From positions 15,661 to 79,660 of the forward strand of contig CAVFYJ010000003.1 in NCBI GenBank assembly GCA_963626545.1: a stretch of DNA of 64,000 bases, in the 5' to 3' direction. Each line of letters opens with the position of its first letter. The first letter of the stretch is position 1. The stretch is from Anthropogastromicrobium sp963626545. GTDB taxonomy: Bacteria > Bacillota > Clostridia > Lachnospirales > Lachnospiraceae. The position numbers and the translations under genes are program-made. The notes below the pieces were generated by a model, which saw only the letters and a program-made list of their open reading frames with translations, was not told the DNA's origin and ran no database searches. Shown one piece after another: positions 17,909 through 27,005 of the stretch.

Positions 17909-17940
17909 GGGGTCAGACCGATTGGTCTGGCCCCTATTTT
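17909..17940 (+). terminator. terminator of the sugar transporter operon (GTCAGAC hairpin family)
   Basis: GGGGTCAGACC (17909-17919) pairs with GGTCTGGCCCC (17924-17934) with one wobble, followed by TATTTT. Related hairpins occur at 4221 and 30278. Confidence 0.88.
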
Positions 17941-17951
17941 CGATTCTGGTT

Positions 17952-19235
17952 TTAATAACCTTCTGTAACATCAATGATCGTCTGATCAATGGCATTGATC
18001 GCGAGCAAAACATATGGCGGATACGAGGAAGTTGGCTCAGAATCATTCACACTAAATCCTTCATCACCGTAGAAAATCCATGCCGGGACGAGAAGACCGG
18101 TGCGGCTGTTTCCACTATCGCGTACACGAAACAGGCAAAGTTCGGCTTTCTCTACTGTAATATGATAGCTCGCATTTGGAATTGAAGCAGCCTTTCCAGC
18201 GTAGACTAACGGGCACATTTCCTCAAAGATGCTGCTAGCCTGTTCAAAGGAGATCAGCGATGTATTTTCAGAAAGCGTCTCCACAATTTGCGTTGGAGAC
18301 TGCCAGCGAATTTCAATGATACCCGGATCGCTGACGACAAACGAAATTCGCTCAATCGGCCATGAAATGGAATAATCGCTTATGGTATCATCCATGCTGG
18401 TTCCGACGGGAACGGAATTGATCGCTGGTGAATAAATGAGCTGCATTGCAGAGTAGCCATCTTCATAAACGCCTTTTTCAGGAGTACTGGCGGTGCTATC
18501 TGCAAGAGAAACAAGATAGACCTGCTGCAATACAGCGTCAGTCTTAACAGCAGCAAAAAATTCTTCTGCTAATCGCTTAGCATCCGCCAGATGGACAGTC
18601 ATAGAAGGCGATAAAAGCGAGTCAACCTCTTCCTCTGAGACAGCGGGACCGCTTGACCCGTCAAAATACATGCCAGTCTCTGAAATATCTCGAGTATACA
18701 TGAAAACGGGTGAGGTGTCGGATGAAGATACAAAAGAATTCATAAGAAAAAAATAACCATCATCTGACGTAACATCCAGTCCGGTATACGAATGATCCTG
18801 TCCCTCATAGATTTGCGTGTAAGTCTGAAGTGTACCATCGGAAGGAATTTTTTCTCCGGAATCATCCAGATGGTAAGGGTTCTTTCCTTTTAAGAGAAGA
18901 TCATACATGCCGCTTACCTGCTCCTGTGTGAAGCCATCTCCATTGATACGGCAGCTTGGAAGCTGGTCGGTATCGGGCATGATGACTGGGCAGTCGGCAT
19001 GTATGGAAACCGTTTTATCATCAGACTTATAATCAAATGAATAGTGTGAGACGTTTTTCTCTTTCAGATCGGAAAGCATTTCACGGTCTTCGGCTGAAGA
19101 GGCAGTTGCTATTTCTGACAGACGATCTACATTTTTGGGAACAACAGCAGAGGAAGACGGGGCGGATGCGCAGGCACACAAAGAAATGCTGCATAAAAGT
19201 ACGCACGAGGCAGTAGCATAGTTTTTTCGATTCAT
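17952..19235 (-). CDS. putative lipoprotein, possibly DUF6034-like
   Basis: This 427-residue protein has a lipoprotein signal (hydrophobic residues 8-21, lipobox LCAC). The body is a mixed polar domain without membrane segments. Near the C-terminus LLVPAWIFYG is followed by AINAIDQTIIDV, a pattern also seen in the lipoprotein at 39396 (YAVPAW, then IYIDAVSG). It resembles clostridial lipoproteins of the DUF6034 type, but I hold that label loosely. It is divergent from a two-component system and an ABC cassette. A role as a sensor or accessory of that cassette is inference. The start follows AAAGGAG. Confidence 0.75.
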   Translation of the reverse strand: MNRKNYATASCVLLCSISLCACASAPSSSAVVPKNVDRLSEIATASSAEDREMLSDLKEKNVSHYSFDYKSDDKTVSIHADCPVIMPDTDQLPSCRINGDGFTQEQVSGMYDLLLKGKNPYHLDDSGEKIPSDGTLQTYTQIYEGQDHSYTGLDVTSDDGYFFLMNSFVSSSDTSPVFMYTRDISETGMYFDGSSGPAVSEEEVDSLLSPSMTVHLADAKRLAEEFFAAVKTDAVLQQVYLVSLADSTASTPEKGVYEDGYSAMQLIYSPAINSVPVGTSMDDTISDYSISWPIERISFVVSDPGIIEIRWQSPTQIVETLSENTSLISFEQASSIFEEMCPLVYAGKAASIPNASYHITVEKAELCLFRVRDSGNSRTGLLVPAWIFYGDEGFSVNDSEPTSSYPPYVLLAINAIDQTIIDVTEGY

Positions 19236-19491
19236 AGAGACTCCTTTCCAATGTATTCGATTAACCAGTACAAATCAGTATAAATTCATAGTCAATAAAT
19301 CAGGCTTATAAAATAAAATCCATACAGTAAGTATACCGTTTTGCAATTCAGAAGTCATCACGCACTTATTATGAACTTGTAAAAGTTTGCATTTATTCGG
19401 ACAAGAGAGCGCAACTTATGGTATGATAAGAATAATTCAATCGCAATTTTATGAAATAATGCAATCAAAAAGATTCGAAAGGGGAAATTGT

Positions 19492-20151
19492 ATGAGTAAA
19501 ATCATGATAATAGAAGATGACGAGGCCATTCAGAAGATGCTCTGCCTGAATTTGTCGGTAGCAGGATATCAGACGATTGCTTTTGGGGATGGACAGCAGG
19601 TATTGGACTTTTTAAATCAGGGTAGATTGGCAGCACTTGCGCTTGTTGATGTCATGCTTCCAAAAGTAGATGGATTTGAATTGCTAGAGCCATTAAAGGC
19701 GCGCAATATTCCTGTGATTTTTCTGACGGCACGGGGCGATCTTGAGGCAAAAGTGAAGGGACTTCGCGGCGGGGCAGAGGATTATATGGTAAAACCGTTC
19801 GATATGTTGGAGTTATTGGTGCGTATAGAAAAGGTACTTGAGCGACACGGCGCATTGAAACATAGCTTTCAGGCGGGTGATGTGATTATGGATACCGCGG
19901 CGCGTGAAGTCACAAAGGCGGGAGAAAACGTGACACTGACGCCAATGGAGTTTGATCTTTTGGAATTTTTGTTTCGCAATCAGAATATTGCCGTGTCGCG
20001 TGAACGTTTATTAGCAGAGGTGTGGGGTTCACTCTATGAGGGTACGACAAGGACAGTAGATGTCCACATTGCGCAAATTCGCAAGAAGACAGGTCTTAAC
20101 ATCGTATCAGTTGCAAAGGTGGGCTATCGCTTGGAGGAAACGGTAAAATGA
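19492..20151 (+). CDS. OmpR-family response regulator
   Basis: This 219-residue regulator has an N-terminal receiver domain with acidic pocket EDDE, phosphoacceptor Asp53 (LVDVMLPKVDG) and Lys101 (VKPF). A winged-helix DNA-binding domain of the OmpR/PhoB type follows (LTPMEFDLLEFLFRN, then TVDVHIAQIRKK). The start at 19492 follows AAAGGGGAAA; an in-frame start at 19387 has no ribosome binding site. The stop overlaps the histidine kinase start by four bases (ATGA). It probably controls the ABC cassette at 21715-24119. Confidence 0.96.
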   Translation: MSKIMIIEDDEAIQKMLCLNLSVAGYQTIAFGDGQQVLDFLNQGRLAALALVDVMLPKVDGFELLEPLKARNIPVIFLTARGDLEAKVKGLRGGAEDYMVKPFDMLELLVRIEKVLERHGALKHSFQAGDVIMDTAAREVTKAGENVTLTPMEFDLLEFLFRNQNIAVSRERLLAEVWGSLYEGTTRTVDVHIAQIRKKTGLNIVSVAKVGYRLEETVK

Positions 20152-21539
20152 AGCTCTCTGCCAAACTAATCATTGGAACACAATGTCTGCTCGCGGCAGC
20201 CTTTTTGACATTTGGCGTACTAGTTGTGCGGGATGCAAGAGAAAAAGTTACGCAAGAGGCAGTTTCCTATGCGTTGTCTGAAGAAGAAAATCTAAACAGT
20301 GTTATCCAAGAAGCACAGAAAAAGTTTCCTTTTGGCACAGATAGACAGCTGTCAAAGACTGCTTTAAATTACAACATTAAGACAAAGAGACGTCCTCAAA
20401 ACATACAGTATGCATTGATGTCAGAGACAGAGGTCATCTACAATGAGACAGGACTGAATGTAGTGCAGATTATGCAAAACGAAAAGGTGTATACTGTGCG
20501 GTCATCCGATTACGAAACTGTAAACTGGACAATCGTGCGTCAGGGAGAAAAAGACTGGTGTATTGCCGCTAGAAAACGCATGTGGACAGATGAAGATGTG
20601 TATTGGCAGGCTGCTGTGTTTGATGTTACACAGAATTTGTATCGAATTCATATGCTGATGCGAAACAGTTTACTCATTGGAATTGCTGTCATGGCGGCCG
20701 TTTTTTTACTTGAATTTATTTTTATCCGACGAGTGTTAGCCCCGCTTGAGGAACTTAAGGAGAGTGCAGCACAGATTGCAGATGGCAATTATGAAAAACG
20801 CATATCAGCCACAAATCAAAGCGACGAGCTGGGGGCACTGGCAATTCGGTTTAATGAGATGGCAGAGGCTGTGCAGCATCAGATGAGCGAGCTGTGTGAG
20901 GAACGTGACCAGCAAAAACTGTTGCTTCGCGCCATGGCTCATGAGATGCGCACACCGATTACAGCGATTAACGGCTATGCCTTCGCGCTTCAAAGTACAA
21001 GACTTACGGCAGATCAGCAGCACGAGGCACTTCTTTGCTTGCAGGAGCAGAGCAAACGTCTTGCTGAACTTTCTGACAGTTTAAATGCGCTTATTCGAGC
21101 ACCACTTTCTGCACAGCTTACCGAGATTTCTTCGGCACAATTGAAACATCAGCTTGAGCAGACGTTATATCCTGTATCACAACAAAAACACATTGAACTA
21201 AACTTTGATTGGAGCGATTCGCCTTTACGGGCAGATGAACAGCTGATGCAGTCATTCCTTTGCAATTTGTTTGACAATGCAGCAAAAGCAGGTGCATTGC
21301 ACATTACAATCGGATACGATGGAACTTCGCTTTGGGTAACGGATGATGGCTGCGGCATGGAAAGTGAAGAAATTAAAAACGTGACAAGACCATTTTATCA
21401 GATTGATCGTTCCCGTAAGAAAGAAGGCTTCGGACTTGGCCTAGCGTTATGCGAGCGTATCGCGCAGATACATGGTGGAACATTGAATATTGAAAGTGCA
21501 CTCGGTAAGGGAACTACGATTACATTGAGGCTGCCATAA
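20148..21539 (+). CDS. sensor histidine kinase
   Basis: This 463-residue membrane kinase has hydrophobic segments at about 8-27 and 173-193 that enclose an extracellular sensor of about 145 residues. A HAMP domain follows (200-255), then HisKA with His265 in AHEMRTPITAI, and a catalytic domain with DNAAKAG, DDGCGM and GFGLGLALC. It phosphorylates the regulator encoded just upstream, and the two genes are translationally coupled. The ABC cassette 175 bases downstream is the likely target, as in peptide-sensing or peptide-resistance modules. Confidence 0.96.
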   Translation: MKLSAKLIIGTQCLLAAAFLTFGVLVVRDAREKVTQEAVSYALSEEENLNSVIQEAQKKFPFGTDRQLSKTALNYNIKTKRRPQNIQYALMSETEVIYNETGLNVVQIMQNEKVYTVRSSDYETVNWTIVRQGEKDWCIAARKRMWTDEDVYWQAAVFDVTQNLYRIHMLMRNSLLIGIAVMAAVFLLEFIFIRRVLAPLEELKESAAQIADGNYEKRISATNQSDELGALAIRFNEMAEAVQHQMSELCEERDQQKLLLRAMAHEMRTPITAINGYAFALQSTRLTADQQHEALLCLQEQSKRLAELSDSLNALIRAPLSAQLTEISSAQLKHQLEQTLYPVSQQKHIELNFDWSDSPLRADEQLMQSFLCNLFDNAAKAGALHITIGYDGTSLWVTDDGCGMESEEIKNVTRPFYQIDRSRKKEGFGLGLALCERIAQIHGGTLNIESALGKGTTITLRLP

Positions 21540-21714
21540 AGCTACCACAATTGATTTTCGTGCAGATTTACAACTCTTTTACCAAATTTTGATGACTTGC
21601 AAATTCTCCATACGATAAATTAAAGCTGATCCGATAAATGGCAGTTCAAACGTGAACAAAATACAGTTGATTATTTTACTTGAACCATTATTTATAAGGA
21701 AAGGCGGTGAGCAG

Positions 21715-22530
21715 ATGAGAAAAGACAAACAACTACGTTGGAATATGATTGGCACTATGATCGGACAATCCATCGTGGACAGACGTTTTTTTCTGTCTGT
21801 TATTGCAATCGCAGCTATGCAGTTGCTTTCACTTATCGGAGACTTTGCAGAGCTTAGCCGAATGATTGCATCCATGAAAGAATATGGCGAAATCAGTTTA
21901 TCTACCAGTTATCATGTGCAGCTATGGGATGAGGGAACAAAGAATAGTGCCTTTCTTGTGTCACTTACACTTTTTTGTACACTGATTCAATCCTCATCCT
22001 GTATTGACGAGCGAAAATGTGGCTTTTTGAAATCACTTTTGCCGCGTACTGGATATCAGACTTATATAATAGGAAAGCTTCTGTCTGCTATCGTTGCAGG
22101 TGGACTCGCAGCCGTATTCGGCATTGCACTATCATATCTGATTCTTTGTGTATTCATTGGGCGCTTTGAATCTGGCATCGAAATAAGCAAAATGATATCA
22201 GTATTGTTTTCTAATAGCTTTCGTGTATTCTGTCTCGGTGCACTTTGGTCCGTCATGGGAATGGCAGCATCACTCATTTTTTCAAGCCGTTATTTGGCAT
22301 GGAGCTTTCCTTTCCTATTTTATTATATGCTCGAAATTTTTGTGCGGCGTTTTGCACCACAGCTTGTGCTCCTGTCACCGGGAACGTGGGGAATTACCAA
22401 TGTTTCGTATATACCTATCCTCATTTTATTAACTAGTATAAGTATGTTGTATATATGGAAGATAAAGGAAAAACTGAGAAGAAAGAAGGCCAAAACATGC
22501 GCGAATCCTTACGAAAGACCCTCACCGTAG
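21715..22530 (+). CDS. ABC-2 type permease, cassette I, subunit A
   Basis: This 271-residue membrane protein has about six hydrophobic segments. A cytoplasmic loop reads CIDERKCGFLKSLLPRTGY, comparable in position to CSDENSRYLRSILNRT in the permease at 40552. The start at 21715 follows AAAGGCGGTGAGC; a GTG at 21652 lacks such a site. The last 34 bases overlap the next gene in another frame, which implies translational coupling. It forms a transporter with the next permease and the ATPase at 23472. The substrate is unknown. Confidence 0.82.
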   Translation: MRKDKQLRWNMIGTMIGQSIVDRRFFLSVIAIAAMQLLSLIGDFAELSRMIASMKEYGEISLSTSYHVQLWDEGTKNSAFLVSLTLFCTLIQSSSCIDERKCGFLKSLLPRTGYQTYIIGKLLSAIVAGGLAAVFGIALSYLILCVFIGRFESGIEISKMISVLFSNSFRVFCLGALWSVMGMAASLIFSSRYLAWSFPFLFYYMLEIFVRRFAPQLVLLSPGTWGITNVSYIPILILLTSISMLYIWKIKEKLRRKKAKTCANPYERPSP

Positions 22531-23393
22531 CCGCCCTCCACTACCAGCGCTGGAAGCAGACCCCCAAAGCCGCCGTTGTCTTCCTGTTGGCATTCATCTT
22601 GTCCTACCTCCTCACCAGTCAAGTTCTCGATGTCGTACAGGCCCACAATCTGGCGATTCAGGCGGCAGAGCCTTTTATCTGGACCTTCGGTGATGCGCAG
22701 TCCATCCTGCTGGCTTCACTGCCCCTGCTAATTTTATTTGCCGATTTGCCGCTTGCCTCCAATGAGGTGCCATTTTATCTATCTCGCTGCTCGCGAAGCA
22801 TCTGGCTTGCAGGTGAACTGATATATGTATTCAGCGCATCGGCGCTGTATTTGCTTTGGATCTTTAGTTCTACCGTCCTTCTTTGCATCAAAAATGCTTA
22901 CGCCGCCAATCTGTGGAGCAATGCTGCCGTGATTTTCGCCTACATGGATGGCGATACCGCGATTCCGTCCTCCATGAAAGTCATGCAGCAGATCACGCCG
23001 TATCAGTGTGGTTTGCGTGTCGCCCTTTTGATGCTTGGCTATCTGATGCTTGCCGTAAGTATCCAGTTTGTTGTGACGCTTTGTCGCACACAGGCAGCGG
23101 GAGCAGCAGCTTTTCTTATTTTCAGTGCCTATGGATTCCTTTTGCAGCCGTCTGTGATCATAAAAATCTTTGATCTTCAAAAAGAACAGCTTTACCGGGC
23201 AAATGTTGCCGTCGGATGGATCTCACCGCTCAACCAGGCTGCTTATTCCATGCATAATTTTGGCTATGATTTGCTGCCAACATTATTGCAGAGCAGTTTG
23301 ATTTTTATAGTGGGCATTTTGCTGTGCAGCATACAAAGTCACCGGGCGATGCGTCGGTATGTATTTCATTTCACGGGAACGGAAGACGAATAA
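22497..23393 (+). CDS. ABC-2 type permease, cassette I, subunit B
   Basis: This 298-residue protein has about six hydrophobic segments, with the first near residues 21-40. The second loop carries LPLASNEVPFYLSRCSRS. The gene starts inside the preceding permease gene, with GAAGG as ribosome binding site. Its 5' part is clearly richer in GC than the genes on either side. Length and layout match the second permease of the cassette at 41333. It is followed by an A-rich gap of 78 bases and the ATPase gene. Confidence 0.8.
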   Translation: MRESLRKTLTVAALHYQRWKQTPKAAVVFLLAFILSYLLTSQVLDVVQAHNLAIQAAEPFIWTFGDAQSILLASLPLLILFADLPLASNEVPFYLSRCSRSIWLAGELIYVFSASALYLLWIFSSTVLLCIKNAYAANLWSNAAVIFAYMDGDTAIPSSMKVMQQITPYQCGLRVALLMLGYLMLAVSIQFVVTLCRTQAAGAAAFLIFSAYGFLLQPSVIIKIFDLQKEQLYRANVAVGWISPLNQAAYSMHNFGYDLLPTLLQSSLIFIVGILLCSIQSHRAMRRYVFHFTGTEDE

Positions 23394-23471
23394 AGAGAAG
23401 AGAGAGTAAAAACAGAATAAAAGCAAGAGCAAACAGAACAGAAAATAAAAGAGCAAATAAAAGGAGGTAAT

Positions 23472-24119
23472 ATGAGCTATATCGAAATACAGAATATAAC
23501 CAAACGCTTTGACGACCAGATCGTCTTGAAAAATGTAACGATGAATCTCGAAGCTGGAAAAATTCATGGAATTGTCGGAAACAATGGAAGTGGAAAGACC
23601 GTCTTGATGAAATGTGTCTGTGGCTTTTTGCAGCCAGATGAAGGTTTTGTAAAAGTAGACGGAAAAACAGTCGGGATGGATATGGATTTTCCAGAGGATA
23701 TGGGACTGATCATTGAGACACCGGGCTTTCTGCCGCAGCTGTCCGGTAAAAAGAATCTGAAACGTCTGGCACAGATGAAGAAAAAAGCAAATGAGATGCA
23801 GATCGAAGAGGCAATGCGCCGCGTAGAGCTTGATCCGAACTTAAAGCGCCCCGTTGGAAAATATTCACTTGGAATGCGCCAGCGCCTTGGAATTGCACAG
23901 GCGATTATGGAAGATCCAGCCCTTTTGATCTTGGATGAGCCTTTTAATGGACTAGACAAAAACATGACTGCAAAGATTCGTGAATTGCTTTTGTCATTAA
24001 AAAAAGAAGGAAAAACCATCCTTCTAGCCAGTCATCAGCAGGCCGATATCGACCTGCTGTGTGATACCGTCTGGGAGGCAGACGCGGGAACGGTCAGTTT
24101 AATTCACCAATCCTCGTGA
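23472..24119 (+). CDS. ABC transporter ATP-binding protein, BcrA-like, cassette I
   Basis: This 215-residue ATPase has Walker A GNNGSGKT, the BcrA-type signature YSLGMRQRLGIAQA, Walker B LLILDEPFNGLD and an intact H-loop (LLASHQQAD). It is shorter than typical BcrA proteins (about 300) because it lacks the C-terminal extension. It is a close paralogue of the ATPase at 42275: both share GNNGSGKT- or GRNGSGKT-like P-loops, an IIE(T/N)PGFLP segment and GKYSLGMRQRLG. The start follows AAAGGAGG. Its last 26 bases overlap the convergent gene at 24094. Confidence 0.92.
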   Translation: MSYIEIQNITKRFDDQIVLKNVTMNLEAGKIHGIVGNNGSGKTVLMKCVCGFLQPDEGFVKVDGKTVGMDMDFPEDMGLIIETPGFLPQLSGKKNLKRLAQMKKKANEMQIEEAMRRVELDPNLKRPVGKYSLGMRQRLGIAQAIMEDPALLILDEPFNGLDKNMTAKIRELLLSLKKEGKTILLASHQQADIDLLCDTVWEADAGTVSLIHQSS

Positions 24120-25359
24120 TGCCCACATAGATATAACTGATCTTGTACCAGGTAGCAAAGTCCACCACGCCTGTCTGCGGCAGCCCGAAAATATTTTGAA
24201 AGGCGCGAACGGCCTCCGCAGTCGCCTCATCGTAGTAGCCGGTCGGTGTGATCGTCGGAATCGCTGTGTAGACCTTCGAGATTTCAAGTAATTGCTCCTG
24301 CATTTGCTGCACCTTTGGGCCAGAACTGCCCACAGTCAGATCATAGCGCGGCCACGATGCCGGGATGCCTGCGATCTGCTCCGCCGTGTTGATGTAGATA
24401 TCATCGCCATAATAATAACGAAGAATCTCGATCGGAGAGTAGCCCTGTTCACCAAGCGAAGCCGAACCCCATTGGCTCATCCAGTTCGGGCAGGAGACGC
24501 GCTTTCCATCGCAGTACTGCGTCAAAATAGGCTGACGCACATCTGGGCGCGACAGATATTGGTCAAAGATTTCATCCACAACGAGCGAGATCGACTCGTA
24601 AATGTTGCGTCCATAAATCCATTTGTGGTCATATGCCGTCGAGGACGTGATTGTAAAATCATATCCCTGATTACGGTACCATTCCGTGTACACTCGGTTA
24701 AGTGTGAAAGACATGATCGCAAGGATGTTGGCGACGAGCGAACTTTCTGGCCAGGTGGCGTAGATTTCGCTCGAAGCTACATTTTTGATGTAATCCCGGT
24801 AGGGTACGTAGTAATCTGGTGCGGTGCGGTTCGACGGCGTACCGTCGTGTACGATGACCGTCTCTGGAACCACGACACGGCTTAAAACAACCTCGCCCGA
24901 TTCACGTACTGGCTTGACCTCGGCCTCGGGATTTTTCGGAGGATACGTTTCATAGAGTGTGTGTTCTGGAATGTCGACTGGAATCTGGGCGCCCGAGTCG
25001 ATTGGACGAAGACGCGCTGTCTGTAAAGCAAGCTGCTCTGGAAGAATCTCCGTGCCGCGGATCGTCAGTGGTTCATAACCAGGCGCGCGGATGGTCAATA
25101 CAAGAGAAGCGTAAGGGCGTGGTTCATTTGGCTGTAGGCTGTAGTCAAGTGGCGGCGTGGCAACGGTCAGATCAGCAGTCTGACCGGAAGCATCCGTCGA
25201 AAGCTCCTCTAAAATAGTATCCGGGTTTGATTCATCGGCAATCGAAACCGTTGCACCGCTGATCGGATAATTATTTTGTGCGGAGAGAACGGTAGTCTGA
25301 AGAAGTCCCGTATCCGGGGTGTCAGGAGTATCGGGAGAAGTCGTGCGAAGAAGACTCAT
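24094..25359 (-). CDS. SpoIID-like and peptidoglycan-binding domain protein
   Basis: This 421-residue protein has three parts. The N-terminal 100 residues resemble a carboxypeptidase-regulatory beta-sandwich (ISGATVSIADE, then STDASGQTADL). The middle (about 185-340) resembles the SpoIID/LytB domain (YIKNVASSEIYATWPESS). The C-terminal 75 residues form a peptidoglycan-binding repeat (SSGPKVQQMQEQL, then AVRAFQNIFGLPQTG). No signal peptide is seen. That is odd for a wall-binding protein, but would fit a mother-cell spore protein. The ATG at 25359 is used; a TTG at 25368 is too close to AAAGGA. The 3' end overlaps the convergent ATPase gene by 26 bases. Confidence 0.8.
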   Translation of the reverse strand: MSLLRTTSPDTPDTPDTGLLQTTVLSAQNNYPISGATVSIADESNPDTILEELSTDASGQTADLTVATPPLDYSLQPNEPRPYASLVLTIRAPGYEPLTIRGTEILPEQLALQTARLRPIDSGAQIPVDIPEHTLYETYPPKNPEAEVKPVRESGEVVLSRVVVPETVIVHDGTPSNRTAPDYYVPYRDYIKNVASSEIYATWPESSLVANILAIMSFTLNRVYTEWYRNQGYDFTITSSTAYDHKWIYGRNIYESISLVVDEIFDQYLSRPDVRQPILTQYCDGKRVSCPNWMSQWGSASLGEQGYSPIEILRYYYGDDIYINTAEQIAGIPASWPRYDLTVGSSGPKVQQMQEQLLEISKVYTAIPTITPTGYYDEATAEAVRAFQNIFGLPQTGVVDFATWYKISYIYVGITRIGELN

Positions 25360-25505
25360 AAAATCCAAAATCCTTTCACATCAGTGTAAATCCCTATTAG
25401 TATATGCATAGACTGTAAAACTGATTCTGTTCAACACATTTGGTTAAATAGACTTCGCTAAAGATTCTGTGAATTGCTTACCATAGAACAAATCACACCA
25501 ACTGA

Positions 25506-25550
25506 AAAAAGCCACGGGACATATCAAAACATCCCCATGGCTTTTTCTTT
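25506..25550 (-). terminator. bidirectional terminator after the lactonase gene
   Basis: AAAAAGCCA pairs with TGGCTTTTT, with an inner GGG/CCC pairing. It has an A-run on one side and a T-run on the other, and lies 25 bases beyond the lactonase stop codon. The rest of 25360-25574 holds no gene. Confidence 0.8.
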
Positions 25551-25574
25551 CGGATCTTTCTTAATTTTCGTATC

Positions 25575-26630
25575 TTATCCTTCAATCGGAACAATCTTAC
25601 AGCAGTTTGGTGTATCCACCTTGAGTGGACGACCGTTCATAACAAGCAGACCCTTTTCATAATCAACTGTAAAGAAGGTGATGGAGTTAGAGTTCTTGTT
25701 GATGCTGGCAACATGCTTATTGTCCGGGAATACGGAGATGTGCTTTGGAAAGTCGCCGCTGATTGGCAATACGCACTTCATATAAAGCAGGCCATTTTCC
25801 GGATCGCGTTCGTACAGGGCAAAGCTGTTGTCACCGGCATTCGAGCAGAACAGATACTTGTCATCATTGGTAAACTGCATGGCACAGGCAGCAGACTGCT
25901 CATCATACTTCTTTGGCAGAGTGGATACGAGCTGCTTGAACTGGAACTCCGGCTCGTTTGCGTGATGGACATAATTGTATACGGTCACATAATTCTTCAG
26001 CTCGGAGATCATATACATGTGGCGGTCATCCTTAGAGAACAGCATACGAAGCGGAGCAGAGTTTAACTCGCAGTGGATGATATCAGCTAATGTGATATGG
26101 CCATTTGAGTGGTCAAAGCGATAAGCCTTGATATTGTCCAGACCAGAATCGACCATGCACAAAAATTCTTCATCCGGTGTAAACTGAACACATGTTACGT
26201 GTGGGCGGAAGTTACGTTCACCGATAGTGCCCATGCCATGGTCAAAGATTTCAGAAGCAATGCTTCCGACAGAACCATCCTTATTTATATGAAGGACTGT
26301 CATTTTGCCGTCGTGATAACCGGCTGTGATCAGATACTTGCCGGCCTTATCTACAGTTAAATAACAGGTACGCATACCGCGGATGGAAGCGGTATTTAAA
26401 TATTCCAGATCGCCGTCTGGCAGAATCTTGAATGCGGCAACACCCTCATCCACAACAGAATACAGATATTTGTTGTTGCGTGAAGCAACAAGGTAGGAAG
26501 AATTGTTGACAGAAACTTCCTTTCGTTTGGTAAAGATGCCCTTCTCTACATCTACATCCAGAATGCTGATGCCTTTGCTGGAACCATAATAGGTGTAAGA
26601 GCCTACATATGCAACATATTTTTGTGCCAT
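25575..26630 (-). CDS. lactonase-family beta-propeller protein (6-phosphogluconolactonase-like)
   Basis: This 351-residue cytoplasmic protein has seven propeller-like repeats. The N-terminus YVAYVGSYTYYGSSKGI and the segment RPHVTCVQFTPDEEFLCMVD match the seven-bladed lactonase family that includes YkgB/Pgl. Such enzymes hydrolyse 6-phosphogluconolactone in the pentose phosphate route, but many homologues are uncharacterised and the substrate here is not proven. The start follows AGGAGG by eight bases. The gene is monocistronic, with its own promoter and terminator. Confidence 0.9.
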   Translation of the reverse strand: MAQKYVAYVGSYTYYGSSKGISILDVDVEKGIFTKRKEVSVNNSSYLVASRNNKYLYSVVDEGVAAFKILPDGDLEYLNTASIRGMRTCYLTVDKAGKYLITAGYHDGKMTVLHINKDGSVGSIASEIFDHGMGTIGERNFRPHVTCVQFTPDEEFLCMVDSGLDNIKAYRFDHSNGHITLADIIHCELNSAPLRMLFSKDDRHMYMISELKNYVTVYNYVHHANEPEFQFKQLVSTLPKKYDEQSAACAMQFTNDDKYLFCSNAGDNSFALYERDPENGLLYMKCVLPISGDFPKHISVFPDNKHVASINKNSNSITFFTVDYEKGLLVMNGRPLKVDTPNCCKIVPIEG

Positions 26631-26745
26631 AAAAGTAAACCTCCTCTATTGAAATGCCGCTGCATCAGCTTGTTTTTTATACAAAACGGATGCAAACAGA
26701 TCCACTCAAAATCATTTGGTAGCCCTCATGAAACTGCCATAAATA

Positions 26746-26774
26746 AGCATAGCACATTTTGGCAAAATATTCAA
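26746..26774 (-). promoter_or_regulatory. promoter of the lactonase gene
   Basis: On the minus strand TTGAAT (26774-26769), 17 bases and TATGCT (26751-26746). The leader is about 108 bases. It stands back to back with the regulator promoter at 26785. Confidence 0.65.
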
Positions 26775-26784
26775 ACAAAATTAC

Positions 26785-26812
26785 TTGACAAGGCAAAAAA
26801 AATGGGTATAAT
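26785..26812 (+). promoter_or_regulatory. promoter of the Xre-cupin regulator and pot operon
   Basis: TTGACA (26785-26790), a 16-base spacer and TATAAT (26807-26812). Transcription would start near 26819. The leader of about 187 bases holds the palindromes listed next. Confidence 0.85.
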
Positions 26813-26824
26813 TGTTCATTGTGA

Positions 26825-26851
26825 GTTTAGCAAAACTAAACCTCAGGTTTA
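26825..26851 (+). promoter_or_regulatory. overlapping palindromes, candidate operator
   Basis: GTTTAG CAAAA CTAAAC (26825-26841) and TAAACCT C AGGTTTA (26837-26851) overlap just downstream of the predicted start site. A further half site, AGGTTTG, follows at 26858-26864. The arrangement suits autoregulation by the Xre-family protein encoded next. The remaining leader to 27005 is AT-rich with GAAGC-rich short repeats and no gene. Confidence 0.6.
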
Positions 26852-27005
26852 ATAATAGGTTTGCAAAAATTATACGAAACTTTTTGTTTACTTTTACTTC
26901 GCTTTTACTTATGGAGCATTTTCGAAGCTCGAAGCAGTATTAAAACATTTATGAAGTGTTTAAGAAGCGAAGAAGCATTGACAGATTAAAATTTGGGAGG
27001 CAATT

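Noticed and set aside
25165..25187. Perfect CGGTCAGA/TCTGACCG inverted repeat as another GTCAGAC hairpin
   Set aside because: It lies inside the coding region of the SpoIID-like gene and codes for ordinary residues, so it is probably coincidence.
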